Below are positions 33,359 to 43,489 of a DNA stretch of 64,000 nucleotides, piece after piece. Below the pieces are notes generated by a model that searched no databases, was not told where the DNA came from, and saw only the letters and a program-made list of their open reading frames with translations. The position numbers were made by a program, and so were the translations under genes. The DNA lies in NCBI GenBank assembly GCA_963835685.1, contig CAWIGI010000015.1, forward strand, positions 34,521 to 98,520. Reading direction: 5' to 3'. The first letter of the stretch is position 1, and the number at the start of each line of letters is the position of its first letter. This stretch comes from DATAGF01 sp963835685. Lineage in GTDB: Bacteria > Actinomycetota > Thermoleophilia > Miltoncostaeales > Miltoncostaeaceae.

Positions 33359-33754
33359 ATGGCATACGCCCGTGACTCTCGCGTCAACGCGTACATCGAC
33401 GCCCTGCCGGAGTGGCAGCAGGCCATCTGCCACGAGGTCCGCGACCTGGTCCACGGCGCCGACCCGGAGGTCACCGAGACCATCAAGTTCAGGGACCGCC
33501 CGTACTTCGTGCTGCAGGGCAACGTCTGCGCGCTGCTGGCGGCCAAGGATCACGTCAACGTCTTCCTCTACGACGGCGCGATCGTCCCCGACCCGGAGAA
33601 CATCATCACCGGGGGCCACGACAACACGACCGCCCGCACGGTGGCCATCCGCCGGGACGAGACCCTCAACGCGCCCGCGCTGAGCGCGATGCTCGAGCAG
33701 ATCATCGCCGACAACAGGGCCGGCGGCTGGCGGAAGCTCAAGCGCGAGCGCTGA
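33359..33754 (+). CDS. DUF1801 family protein
   Basis: 131 aa. VNAYIDALPEWQQAICHEVRDLVHGADPEVTETIKFRDRPYFVLQGNVCALLAAKDHVNVFLYDGAIV is the DUF1801 (YdhG-like, iron-chaperone-related fold) signature. The C-terminal ALSAMLEQIIADNRAG helix completes the domain. Biochemical role unknown. The 3' end overlaps the convergent large secreted protein gene by 17 nt. Confidence 0.83.
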   Translation: MAYARDSRVNAYIDALPEWQQAICHEVRDLVHGADPEVTETIKFRDRPYFVLQGNVCALLAAKDHVNVFLYDGAIVPDPENIITGGHDNTTARTVAIRRDETLNAPALSAMLEQIIADNRAGGWRKLKRER

Positions 33755-36700
33755 CGGGGGCCGAGCGGAGGCGGCGGGCCGGCGCGAGCGAGGCGCGGGC
33801 CGCGCGGCCGGCGCGGCCGTCGCGCCCGAGCGCCGTCACCGCCACGGACACCCGCCGTCCGTCAACGCCGGGGATCACGGCCCTGCGCGCCCGAGGGCCG
33901 AGCAGCCGATTCACGCGCTGGCCGCCCGCGATCAGCGCCTCGAGGCGCTGCGCGGCCGCGGCGGCGCCGGGCCGCCAGGTGGCCACCGCCCTGGCGCCCG
34001 ACCGGCGCAGTCGCAGCCCGGTGGCCCGGCCCAGGCGCGGCGGCGGCGGAGCGGTGAAGCGGGCGACGGTGGCCTCCTCGATGACGAGCCCGTTCTGGGC
34101 GAGCAGGGCGACGATCGCCCGGCGGCCGCCCGGCCCCGGGCCGGGCGCGAAGGCGAGCCGTCTCGAGCCGGCCTTGGCGTCCCCGAGCACGCGGGTGCCG
34201 GCGCGGCCGCGCTCGACGAAGGTGATCGCCTGGCCGGCTCCGATCGTGGCCCGGTATCGCAGGACGCGCGCCCGCCCGGCGCCCGTGACGCGGGCCGCGC
34301 CCACCTTCGGCGGGTCGACCGAGCTGGAGGTCGCCACCTCGGCGATGAGCGGCGAGCCCGGCCGGGCGCGCACGGTCCAGCGGCCGGCCGGCGGATTGCT
34401 GACCGCGAGGTAGAGGATCCCATCGGGGTCGGTCAGGGTCGCGGTCGGCGCGACCGGCGCCCCCGCGGGGCCGATGAGGTCGGCCGCCGGCACGCCGCCC
34501 TCGCCGGCGACGCGGAAGGTCACATCGGGCACGCCGGACGGCACGGTCGCGCCGGCCTCGGTGACGGCGTCGCCGAACGCCGCCGCGCGCGCGTCGGTGA
34601 CGGCGTAGCGGCTCGCGTAGCAGGAGAAGGGCCAGATCTCGACGCCGCCGAAGATCGGCTTCCCCCACTCGTAGCCGGCACCCCGCGGCGGGACCGGGCC
34701 GAGGACCGGGAGGCAGGCGGCGATGCCCTTCGTGGACACGACCGCCGCGGCCTCGGGCAGGCAGGCCGCGCCGATGCAGACATCGCCCTGGGCGCTCAGC
34801 GAGAACTCCTCGCGGGGCCCGTCGGCGAAGCCCGCGATGGCGGCCTGGACCCTGAGCGGCCCGATCGAGGGCCCGGCGCGCAGGCTGATGGCCACGTAGC
34901 CGTCGGACGAGAGCGTGAACGACCCGTCGCCGATCCTCACCCCCGCCGCCGTCACCTGGGCCGCTCCCCGGATCACGAACGGATCGTCGATGCGGATGTC
35001 GATCCGGGCGTCGAGGGTCACGACCGCCGTCGAGCCGGCCGGGATGATGCCGAACGTCGCGCCGGCGCTGATCTCTGCGGGGGTGAGCGAGAGCCCGCCG
35101 CCCAGCGAGGTGAGGCTGACGCCGGGGAACAGGACGATCCCGGGGTACGGCAGCCTGACGCTGAAGGTCGCCGCGCGGAAGGCGCCGTCGCCGAAGCGGA
35201 GCGAGCCGCACACCGCGGGCCCGGCGTTCGGCGGCGGCAGCTCGAGCTCGAAGACGCCCGCCCACTCGTTCGGCAGGGCCGTCGCCCCGGACGTGGCCGG
35301 CCTGAGGCAGGCGCCGGTCGTCGTCCCGCCGTTCGCCCGGTACTGGATCTGCAGGCGGCGCAGCGTCACCGGTCCCAGCGGCACCCCGTCGGCCGAGAAG
35401 TCCAGCGAGTCGACGACCAGACCGCGCCGGTTGTCGGCGACGAGCTCCGCGGCGCCGCGCACGTTGCCGAAGGCCTTCGGGAGCTGGACGCTGACCGGGA
35501 TCCTCACGCCGCCGTTGGTGAGGCGCACGTCGATGTCCCCGGCCAGCGGGAAGCCCAGCAGGTTCGGCTTGAAGAGGCCCTCGGACCACTTCACGAGCGA
35601 CTCCCCCGCGCCCTTCCCGCTCGCGTCGATCTGGATCGACCCCCGGAAGAGGGTGATGTCGGGGATGCCCGGCGCTCGCAGGAGCACCCGGACGTTCCCG
35701 GTGCTGCGGATGGTCCGCGTGACGGGGTCGACGACGACCTGCACCCCGGCGTCCGGGATGATCTCCAGCCCGTTGAGCCGAAGCGGGCCGGTGCTGACCT
35801 TCGCGCGCCCGGTCCTCGCGCCGAGGAAGCACCCGTCCTGAAGCTCCGCCTGGACCGCGCCGAAGCTCACCTTCTGGCAGGCGACCGCCACGTCGGGGGC
35901 GAGCGGGGGGGCGCCGCCCGCGGCCGACCCCAGCCCGGCACGGCCCGTCGGCGCGCCGCTGCCGAAGGCCGACAGCAGGATCCTCCTCCCCGACTCGGTC
36001 ACCACGGCGCCGCCGCCGTCGTCGGTCGCCGAGGCCTCGGGGAAGATGCCCTCGACCGTGCTGACCAGGCTCGGCGCGCCCCGCCCCGCGACGCCGGGGA
36101 CGATGCGATCGCGCCGCCAGATGCCGCTCGCCGAGCCCTCGGAGCCGTTCCAGACGAGGCTGACGCGACCGTCCGGGTGGCCCAGGGCCAGGCCATTGCC
36201 CGCCCGCCCCGTGCTGACCGGCACGCCGGCCCCGCCGGCGGCGTCGCGCAGGAAGAGCCGCCCGCCGGAGTCCTCGTTCAGCACCAGCAGGCGGCCACCG
36301 GCGACGGTCACGTCCGGGTCGGTCCCGGGGAAGACCTGGGGAGCGGACCAGGTGGCCGGGTCGTTCGGATCGCCCTGCCCCGTCCAGGTCCGCAGGAACG
36401 TCGAGGTGAGCCCGATGTCGGCATAGACGACCGAGGGGACCCGGTCGCGGACGGCGATCCTGGCGTTGACGAAGTCGCCCGCCGCGAGGAGCCCGCCGCG
36501 GAGGAGGAACCGGCCGCCCCGGATGCCGGTGAACGTCACGCCGCCCGTCACGATGCCGGTCACCCCGCCGATCGAGGGGTTCTCGGCGGGGCCGTACGCG
36601 GCCGCCCCGCCGCCGATCGAGCCGGTCCCGACGACGCCGGGCTGCGAGAAGCTGCGCCCCCCGTCGTCCGAGCTCCACAGCCACAGGGTGTTGTCGGCCT

Positions 36701-37154
36701 CGGAGCCGTCGTCGCCGGGCTTCGGCACGGGCTGCGGGTAGCGGTGCGAGAGGATCACGAGCTGGTCGTTGACCGCCACGACCTCCGGCCCGTGCGAGTC
36801 GGCCGAGTACTGGTCCGCGCCGGGCGGGACGAGCCGCTGGACGATGTCGCAGGCCCTCGCGTTGCGCGGCACGCGGCAGTAGACGGTGGTATCGGGCGCG
36901 CCCGGCGAGCTCTCGTTCCAGGCCGCGTGCACGGTCCCCGCCGCGTCGACCAGGACGTCGGGCCTCGTCCCGTTCGCCGAGAGCTCCAGGGGCGGCGGCG
37001 CGGTGGGCGCCTTCACGGCCACCTTCTTGGCGATCCCGCGCAGGCCGGGGGACCGCAGCACCGGGGCGGCGACCGCCTCGGAGGCGAGGCCGAGCAGCAG
37101 CGCGGCCGCCAGCGCGGCCGGCAGCGCGGCCGGCAGGAGGCGACGTGGGACCAC
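33738..37154 (-). CDS. Large secreted multidomain protein (1,138 aa)
   Basis: A signal peptide (RRLLPAALPAALAAALLLGLASEAVAA) is followed by a propeller-like N-terminal region (about 45-420) with an Asp-box-like SSDDGGRSFSQP and repeated GRLLVLNE/ARIAVRDR blades. A middle beta-rich region (about 440-860) contains scattered Cys and repeats of the type G-x-F-x-x-A/T-F-S-V. A C-terminal FN3-like segment (about 1010-1138: ATGLRLRRSGARAVATWRPG) follows. No catalytic motif or anchor is recognised. It is likely an extracellular adhesin or binding protein. Last gene after xseB and a hypothetical gene on this strand. Confidence 0.65.
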   Translation of the reverse strand: MVPRRLLPAALPAALAAALLLGLASEAVAAPVLRSPGLRGIAKKVAVKAPTAPPPLELSANGTRPDVLVDAAGTVHAAWNESSPGAPDTTVYCRVPRNARACDIVQRLVPPGADQYSADSHGPEVVAVNDQLVILSHRYPQPVPKPGDDGSEADNTLWLWSSDDGGRSFSQPGVVGTGSIGGGAAAYGPAENPSIGGVTGIVTGGVTFTGIRGGRFLLRGGLLAAGDFVNARIAVRDRVPSVVYADIGLTSTFLRTWTGQGDPNDPATWSAPQVFPGTDPDVTVAGGRLLVLNEDSGGRLFLRDAAGGAGVPVSTGRAGNGLALGHPDGRVSLVWNGSEGSASGIWRRDRIVPGVAGRGAPSLVSTVEGIFPEASATDDGGGAVVTESGRRILLSAFGSGAPTGRAGLGSAAGGAPPLAPDVAVACQKVSFGAVQAELQDGCFLGARTGRAKVSTGPLRLNGLEIIPDAGVQVVVDPVTRTIRSTGNVRVLLRAPGIPDITLFRGSIQIDASGKGAGESLVKWSEGLFKPNLLGFPLAGDIDVRLTNGGVRIPVSVQLPKAFGNVRGAAELVADNRRGLVVDSLDFSADGVPLGPVTLRRLQIQYRANGGTTTGACLRPATSGATALPNEWAGVFELELPPPNAGPAVCGSLRFGDGAFRAATFSVRLPYPGIVLFPGVSLTSLGGGLSLTPAEISAGATFGIIPAGSTAVVTLDARIDIRIDDPFVIRGAAQVTAAGVRIGDGSFTLSSDGYVAISLRAGPSIGPLRVQAAIAGFADGPREEFSLSAQGDVCIGAACLPEAAAVVSTKGIAACLPVLGPVPPRGAGYEWGKPIFGGVEIWPFSCYASRYAVTDARAAAFGDAVTEAGATVPSGVPDVTFRVAGEGGVPAADLIGPAGAPVAPTATLTDPDGILYLAVSNPPAGRWTVRARPGSPLIAEVATSSSVDPPKVGAARVTGAGRARVLRYRATIGAGQAITFVERGRAGTRVLGDAKAGSRRLAFAPGPGPGGRRAIVALLAQNGLVIEEATVARFTAPPPPRLGRATGLRLRRSGARAVATWRPGAAAAAQRLEALIAGGQRVNRLLGPRARRAVIPGVDGRRVSVAVTALGRDGRAGRAARASLAPARRLRSAPVSARA

Positions 37155-37183
37155 CGGGGCGAGCGTACCCCGGGTCGATCTCC

Positions 37184-37576
37184 CTACGCCAGCAGGACCA
37201 CGCGCAGGACCTCGCCGTCCGCGCCCGGTGCCGCGACGACCCCGATGAGCTGGGGCAGGTCGTGGCGCATCTGCATGACGTCGCCATCCTCCAGCACCCC
37301 GCCCGCCAGCACGTAGGTCCCGAGCTCCTTGAGCAGCCGCACGCCCCCCTCGATGAAGGCGGTCGGCAGGTTGACGAGCGACAGCTCGGGGTGCCCCGCG
37401 TAGAGCGCGAGGCCCAGGGTCTCGAGCTGGGCGCCGCGGACGGGCTCGCCCTGGGTCAGCCAGGGCCGCTGGGCGAGCTCGCCCATGGGCGGCCGGTCGT
37501 CGCCGCCGCCGACGCCCTGGAGCTCATCGTGGCCCGCCGCGGCCGGGTCGCTCGGGGGGGTCACCACCACCTGCAC
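37184..37576 (-). CDS. Conserved hypothetical protein
   Basis: 130 aa from the GTG at 37576. The C-terminal two thirds is well ordered (AQLETLGLALYAGHPELSLVNLPTAFIEGGVRLLKELGTYVLAGGVLEDGDVMQMRHDLPQLIGV), suggesting an alpha/beta domain. The N-terminus is poor, and the frame is open further upstream without a good start, so the true start may differ. I cannot name a family. It lies 34 nt after xseB on the same strand. Confidence 0.5.
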   Translation of the reverse strand: MQVVVTPPSDPAAAGHDELQGVGGGDDRPPMGELAQRPWLTQGEPVRGAQLETLGLALYAGHPELSLVNLPTAFIEGGVRLLKELGTYVLAGGVLEDGDVMQMRHDLPQLIGVVAAPGADGEVLRVVLLA

Positions 37577-37610
37577 CCGCGGATCGAGGGGCTCGTCCGC
37601 GCGGGCCAGG

Positions 37611-37793
37611 TCAGCCGCCTTCGCCGCGGACGAGGCGCGCGACCCCGTCGGTGATGCGGTGCGACAGGTCGAGCGCCTCGTCGGCCAGTGCCCGGAGCTC
37701 CTCCGGGGCGAGGTCGTCGTCGGCGAGCCGGCGCGCGACCTCCTCCAGGCGCGCGGCGTCGGCCGCCAGGCGCTCGGCCTGCCCGCCGCTCAC
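37611..37793 (-). CDS. xseB: Exodeoxyribonuclease VII small subunit
   Basis: 60 aa. The helical hairpin GGQAERLAADAARLEEVARRLADDDLAPEELRALADEALDLSHRITDGVARL fits XseB, including the LEEVARRL segment and short length. It partners the XseA large subunit, which is not in this window, in single-strand DNA degradation. GTG 37793 overlaps the nusB stop as GTGA. Confidence 0.78.
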   Translation of the reverse strand: MSGGQAERLAADAARLEEVARRLADDDLAPEELRALADEALDLSHRITDGVARLVRGEGG

Positions 37794-38208
37794 CGCGGCA
37801 CCTCCGCCGACTCCGAGGCGATCCGCCCGAGGATGCCGTTCACGAGGCCCGGGGCCTCGGCCTGGCAGAAGCGCTTGGCCAGGTCGACGGCCTCGTTGAT
37901 CGAGACCGCCGTCGGGATGTCCGGCCGCTCGAGGATCTCGTGCACCGCGACGCGGAGGATGTTGCGCTCCAGCGGCGCGAGCCGCTCGGCGGTCCAGCCC
38001 TCTGCGGCGCGGGTGATCAGGTCGTCGAGGCTCGCGGTCTCTGACGCCACGCCCTCGATCAGGGCCCGGGCGAAGGGGTCGAGCGGGGTGCCCTGGCGCG
38101 CGTCGTTCTCCTCCAGCTCCTCGAGGGACAGGCCCGTGACGTCGTGCTGATAGAGCAGGATCACCGCCTGGCGCCTGGCCGCCCGCCGGCCGCCCTCGCG
38201 CTCGGAGC

Positions 38209-38212
<4 letters not shown>
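37790..38212 (-). CDS. nusB: Transcription antitermination factor NusB
   Basis: 140 aa all-helical protein. RRAARRQAVILLYQHDVTG is the classic N-terminal start, and ERNILRVAVHEILERPDIPTAVSINEAVDLAKRFCQAEAPGLVNGILGRI is the C-terminal signature. It binds boxA RNA with NusE during rRNA antitermination. ATG 38212 overlaps the accC stop (ATGA). Confidence 0.93.
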
Positions 38213-39576
<1,364 letters not shown>

Positions 39577-39589
39577 GGCGCCGCGGGCC

Positions 39590-41362
39590 TCACGGCTCCA
39601 GCAGGAAGAGGAGCTGCCCGAACTCGGCCGGGGCGGCGTCGTCGAGGCAGACCGTGCGCACGACGCCGGCCCGCTCGGCGACGATCTCGTTGAAGAGCTT
39701 CATCGCCTCGATCAGGCAGAGGGTGTCGCCGGCCTCGACCCGCTGGCCGACCTCGACGAACGGGGGCTGATCGGGCCCCGGGCGGCGGTAGAAGGTGCCG
39801 ACCATCGGGCTCGTGACGCTGACCATGCCGTCGTCGAGGTCGGGCTCGCCGTCCGCCGCGCCGGCGCCCGCGGGCGTGGCGCCCGCCTCGGCCGTCGAGG
39901 CGGCCGCCCGGCGGACGGTCACCCGCGCGCCGGAGACCTCGACGCTGACCTCCGCCTCGTCGGAGGCCTCGACCACGTCCACCATGGTCTCCAGGAGGTC
40001 GCGGTCGATGGCCGGCTGGCCCGGCCGGTTCGCCGCCTCGGCGCCGAGCGACCGCCGGCGCGCCACCACCTGGTCGGTGGTCTCGGCGAACATCGCCCAC
40101 AGAACCAGGTCCTCCTCGGAGAGGCCCTGGGGGGCCTCCTCGCTGACGGCCGCCAGGTCGCGGAGCGGTGGCGGGCCGGGATCGCCCGCCGTCGCCGCCT
40201 CCAGCGCCTCCGGCGAGACCGGACCGCGCAGCCGGCCGGCGCGCCCCAGGGCGACCTGGGCGAGCTCGGGCTCGATCTCGGCCCAGCGGCGGCCGTCGAT
40301 GACGTGGCGGGCGGCCTGGGCCAGGATCGCGCTGCCGAGGGGGTAGGCGAAGGTGGCGGCGCCGACGTCCCGGGCGACGGCGGCGGACTCGGTCGCCACG
40401 GCGACGAGGCTCCTCGATAGCCCCAGGCGGCCGAGCCGCGAGATCAAGCCCGCCTCCAGGGCGGGCGGCACGGCCACGGCGGGGCCGAAGACGGCCGCGG
40501 CCGCCTGGCGGAGCCGGTCGGCCGGGAGCATCGGCCCCACCACCCGCGCCGCCCGGTCGAGCGCCGACGGCGCGCAGTCGAAGGTCCGCCCGCCGCCCAC
40601 CAGCGCGGCCCGCAGCGTCTCGGCGGATGGGCGGGCCGCCACCAGCGCCACCGGCCCCGCCGACGCCTGGACCGCGGCGGCGCCGGCTCCGACGGCGGCG
40701 GTCGCCGACAGCGGTGCCAGCCCGCCCGGGGCCTGCACCTGCAGCTCCACCGGCAGGCCCGTGGCCTCCCCCACCCTCGCGACGAGGCTCGCGACGAGCG
40801 CCGGGGACAGGTGCCCGGAGCCGTCGGAGACGCAGAGCGACGCCGCGCCCGGCAGCCCCGCGAGCGCCCGGGCCTCCTCGATCCAGATCGGGTCGTCGGG
40901 CTCCGGCGCGGGGCCCACGATCAGGGTGGGGACGAACTCGACCCCCGCCTCGTGGCAGGCGCGCGCGACGGGGGCGTGGGCCTCGGGGTCGTTCAGCGGG
41001 TCGGTGCCGCGGATCCGCCGCGCGCCGCTGTCGGCCGCGCAGAGGACGAACCGGCGCACGACGTCCGCCGCGAGCGGCCGGTCCCCCCAGAGGTTGCGCG
41101 CGCCGACGACGACCCCGACGGGGGCGTCCCCCGCCTCGCGCAGCACCGCGCGGAGGCGGTCCCAGGGGCTCTCCGAGCGCGCCTCCAGCGCCGCCCGCGC
41201 GCAGCGGGCGTCGAGCACCTCGAGCACGCGCGCGCCGACCTCCGACAGCGCCGAGGCGGCGACGGCGAGGTCGTCCGTCCCCACGGCGGTGCCCCAGGGG
41301 AAGGGCGCGAGGTCGCGCAGGGTCGCGTTGACGTAGCCGACGTGGTCGGACGGAGGCGTCAC
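39590..41362 (-). CDS. Biotin carboxyl carrier protein fused to a degenerate carboxyltransferase-like domain
   Basis: About 590 aa. The last ~90 residues form a standard AccB biotinyl domain (VTSPMVGTFYRRPGPDQPPFVEVGQRVEAGDTL, biotin Lys in EAMKLFNEI). The first ~380 residues align by eye with the TIM-barrel carboxyltransferase of pyruvate carboxylase/OadA: ATLRDLAPFPWGT for TLRDAHQS, SPWDRLRAV, ADVVRRF, DPLNDPE. Metal ligands appear lost: the Lys of IKD is S in LCVSDGSG and the HxH is Q-V-Q. Start by GTG 41362 (AAAGGA upstream) or ATG 41368. Located between efp and accC. Confidence 0.82.
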   Translation of the reverse strand: MTPPSDHVGYVNATLRDLAPFPWGTAVGTDDLAVAASALSEVGARVLEVLDARCARAALEARSESPWDRLRAVLREAGDAPVGVVVGARNLWGDRPLAADVVRRFVLCAADSGARRIRGTDPLNDPEAHAPVARACHEAGVEFVPTLIVGPAPEPDDPIWIEEARALAGLPGAASLCVSDGSGHLSPALVASLVARVGEATGLPVELQVQAPGGLAPLSATAAVGAGAAAVQASAGPVALVAARPSAETLRAALVGGGRTFDCAPSALDRAARVVGPMLPADRLRQAAAAVFGPAVAVPPALEAGLISRLGRLGLSRSLVAVATESAAVARDVGAATFAYPLGSAILAQAARHVIDGRRWAEIEPELAQVALGRAGRLRGPVSPEALEAATAGDPGPPPLRDLAAVSEEAPQGLSEEDLVLWAMFAETTDQVVARRRSLGAEAANRPGQPAIDRDLLETMVDVVEASDEAEVSVEVSGARVTVRRAAASTAEAGATPAGAGAADGEPDLDDGMVSVTSPMVGTFYRRPGPDQPPFVEVGQRVEAGDTLCLIEAMKLFNEIVAERAGVVRTVCLDDAAPAEFGQLLFLLEP

Positions 41363-41404
41363 GGGCATCCTTTGGGTGGACCCGGCCAGGCTATCCGGCG
41401 CAGG

Positions 41405-41959
41405 TCAGGCGCGAGCGGCGTACTCGCGCGTGCGCGTGTCGACCCGCAGCCGGTCGCCCTCGTTCACGAACAGCGGCACGTCAACGGTCGCGCCCGTCTC
41501 GAGCTCCGCCGGCTTGGTCACGTTGGAGACCGTGTCGCCCTTCACGCCGGGGTCGGTGCGCACGACCTGCAGCTCCACGAAGGTCGGCAGGTCGATCCTG
41601 ATCGGGGTGCCGCGGACGAAGAGCACCTGCACGTCGGTGTTCGGCGCCAGCAGGTCGTCGTTGTCGACGCTCGCGGCCGGCACCGACATCTGCTCGTAGG
41701 TGCCGTTGTCCATCAGGTGGAGCTCGTCGCCGTCCCGGTACAGGAACTGCATCGTCCTGGCCTCGGTGGTCACGCGCTCGACCTTCTCGCCGGCGCGGAA
41801 GGTGCGATCCACGACCGCCCCCGAGGCGAGGCTCTTGAGCCTCGTGCGCACGAAGGCGCCGCCCTTGCCCGGCTTCACGTGCTGGAACTGGACGACGCTG
41901 ACGAGCTCGCCGTCGATGTCGAGCACGTAGCCGTTCTTCAGGTCGTTCGTCGAGATCAC
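41405..41959 (-). CDS. efp: Translation elongation factor P
   Basis: 184 aa. MISTNDLKNGYVLDIDGELVSVVQFQHVKPGKGGAFVRTRLKSL has the tip Lys (KPGKGGAF) that EF-P uses at the ribosomal peptidyl-transferase centre. The C-terminal oligonucleotide-binding domain ends TVDVPLFVNEGDRLRVDTRTREY. It rescues ribosomes stalled at polyproline. GTG 41959 follows GGAGGGGAGGGAG. Confidence 0.96.
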   Translation of the reverse strand: MISTNDLKNGYVLDIDGELVSVVQFQHVKPGKGGAFVRTRLKSLASGAVVDRTFRAGEKVERVTTEARTMQFLYRDGDELHLMDNGTYEQMSVPAASVDNDDLLAPNTDVQVLFVRGTPIRIDLPTFVELQVVRTDPGVKGDTVSNVTKPAELETGATVDVPLFVNEGDRLRVDTRTREYAARA

Positions 41960-41977
41960 CCCTCGCTCCCTCCCCTC

Positions 41978-43057
41978 CTACGCCACCGTCATCAGCCGCT
42001 TCGGCGAGCGTGAGAGGACCTCGCAGCCCTCGTCGCCCAGCACCACCAGGTCCTCGATCCGGACCCCGGCCTCGCCCTCGAGGTAGATCCCCGGCTCGAT
42101 CGTCACCGCCATCCCCGCCCGCAGGGCGTCGGCGCTCTCCGGCCGCACCCCGGGCGCCTCGTGGATCTTGAGGCCCACCCCGTGGCCCAGGCCGTGCCCG
42201 AAGGCGTCAGCGTACCCGGCATCCGCGATGACCGCCCGGGCGACCGCGTCCAGGTCGGCCGCGCCCATGCCGGCGCGCGCCGCCCCCACGGCCGCCTCCT
42301 GGGCGCGCAGGCAGGCCTCGTAGGCCTCCGTGAGCGGGGCCGGCAGCGGCCCCGTCGCCACCGTGCGGGTCATGTCCGAGCAGTAGCCGTCGACGACGGC
42401 GCCGAGGTCGATCACCACGAGGGTGCCCTCGGGGATGGGATCCGCGCTCGGCACAGCGTGCGGGCGGGCGCCGCGCGGGCCGGCGGCGACGATCGTGTCG
42501 AAGCTCGGCGCCTCGGCCCCCTCCTCGAGCATCGCCCCGTGCAGGGCGAAGGCGACCTCCCGCTCCGTGCGCCCCACGATGCCGCCCGCGAGCACCCCGG
42601 CCAGCGCCCGGTCGGCCACGGCCGCGGCCTCGCGCATCGCGGCGAGCTCGTCGGGGTCCTTCACCTCGCGCAGGGCCTCGACCAGGCCGCTGGTCGGCTC
42701 CAGGACACGGCCGTCGAGCATCGCCACGAGCCGCCCGTGGCGCGTCAGGGTGAGGCTGTCGGCCTCCACGCCCACCGGCCCGTCGCCGACGACGCCGGGC
42801 AGGGCGGCCGCGACGTCGCCCAGCAGGTCGCGCCGGCCGATCACCACGCCGGCGCCGCGGGCCTGCTCGCGCGCGGCCACCTCGTAGCGCGAGTCGGTGA
42901 CAAGCGTCCGCCCGCGCGGCCCGATGAGGGCGATGCCGTTCGAGCCGACGTACCCCGTCAGGTAGCGGACGTTCGCCAGGTCCGTGACGACCAGCGCGCC
43001 GAGCCCGCGCTCCGCGAGCGCCTCCAGCACGGCGTCCTGGCGGGCGACCTCCCTCAC
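41978..43057 (-). CDS. Xaa-Pro aminopeptidase (M24, PepQ/PepP-type)
   Basis: 359 aa. The N-terminal creatinase-like domain (VVTDLANVRYLTGYVGSNGIALI) precedes the pita-bread metal site: DLGAVVDGYCSDMTRT (two Asp), GHGLGHGVGLKIHEAP (His), VTIEPGIYL (Glu) and GVRIEDLVVL (Glu). It removes N-terminal residues before proline. GTG 43057 overlaps the aroQ stop as GTGA. The upstream in-frame aroQ sequence belongs to a separate gene. Confidence 0.93.
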   Translation of the reverse strand: MREVARQDAVLEALAERGLGALVVTDLANVRYLTGYVGSNGIALIGPRGRTLVTDSRYEVAAREQARGAGVVIGRRDLLGDVAAALPGVVGDGPVGVEADSLTLTRHGRLVAMLDGRVLEPTSGLVEALREVKDPDELAAMREAAAVADRALAGVLAGGIVGRTEREVAFALHGAMLEEGAEAPSFDTIVAAGPRGARPHAVPSADPIPEGTLVVIDLGAVVDGYCSDMTRTVATGPLPAPLTEAYEACLRAQEAAVGAARAGMGAADLDAVARAVIADAGYADAFGHGLGHGVGLKIHEAPGVRPESADALRAGMAVTIEPGIYLEGEAGVRIEDLVVLGDEGCEVLSRSPKRLMTVA

Positions 43058-43489
43058 CCGATCAGCTCCTTCAGACGGTCGAGGGCGTCGCGGTACCCGT
43101 CCGGGCCGCGCCCCCAGACGGCCGCCGCCGCGATGTCGCGCACGACGGACTGGCGCCGGTGCGGCTCCCGCCCTCTCGACGTCCGACAGGTGGACCTCGA
43201 CGAACGGCGCGTCGAGCAGCTCGAGGGCGTCGCGGATCGACCACTGGTAGTGGGTCCAGGCGCCGGGGTTGACGATCGCGCCGTCGACCGCGCCCGCCAG
43301 GCCGTGGACGTGCTCCAGGAAGGCCCCCTCGTGGTTGGTCTGGAAGCAGGACACGCTCATCCCGCGCTCGGCGCCCCACGCGCGGACCTGGTCCTCCAGC
43401 TGGCGGAGGGTGAGGGTGCCGTAGTGCTCGGACGGCCGGCGCCCGAGCATGTTCAGGTTGGGGCCGTGGAGGAGCGCGACCTTGAGCAT
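43054..43489 (-). CDS. aroQ: Type II 3-dehydroquinate dehydratase (frameshifted)
   Basis: MLKVALLHGPNLNMLGRRPSEHYGTLTLRQLEDQV, QTNHEGAFLEHVHG and NPGAWTHYQWSIRDALELLDAPFVEVHLSDVE are AroQ hallmarks (catalytic Tyr and His present). One extra G near 43170 breaks the frame; removing it gives EPHRRQSVVRDIAAAAVWGRGPDGYRDALDRLKELIG. Corrected length is 144 aa. Third step of the shikimate pathway. ATG 43489 overlaps the aroB stop by one base. Confidence 0.92.

Noticed and set aside
41978..43489. AroQ-Xaa-Pro peptidase fusion
   Set aside because: One extra G near 43170 joins the frames. The corrected aroQ ends ELIG with a stop overlapping the peptidase GTG.
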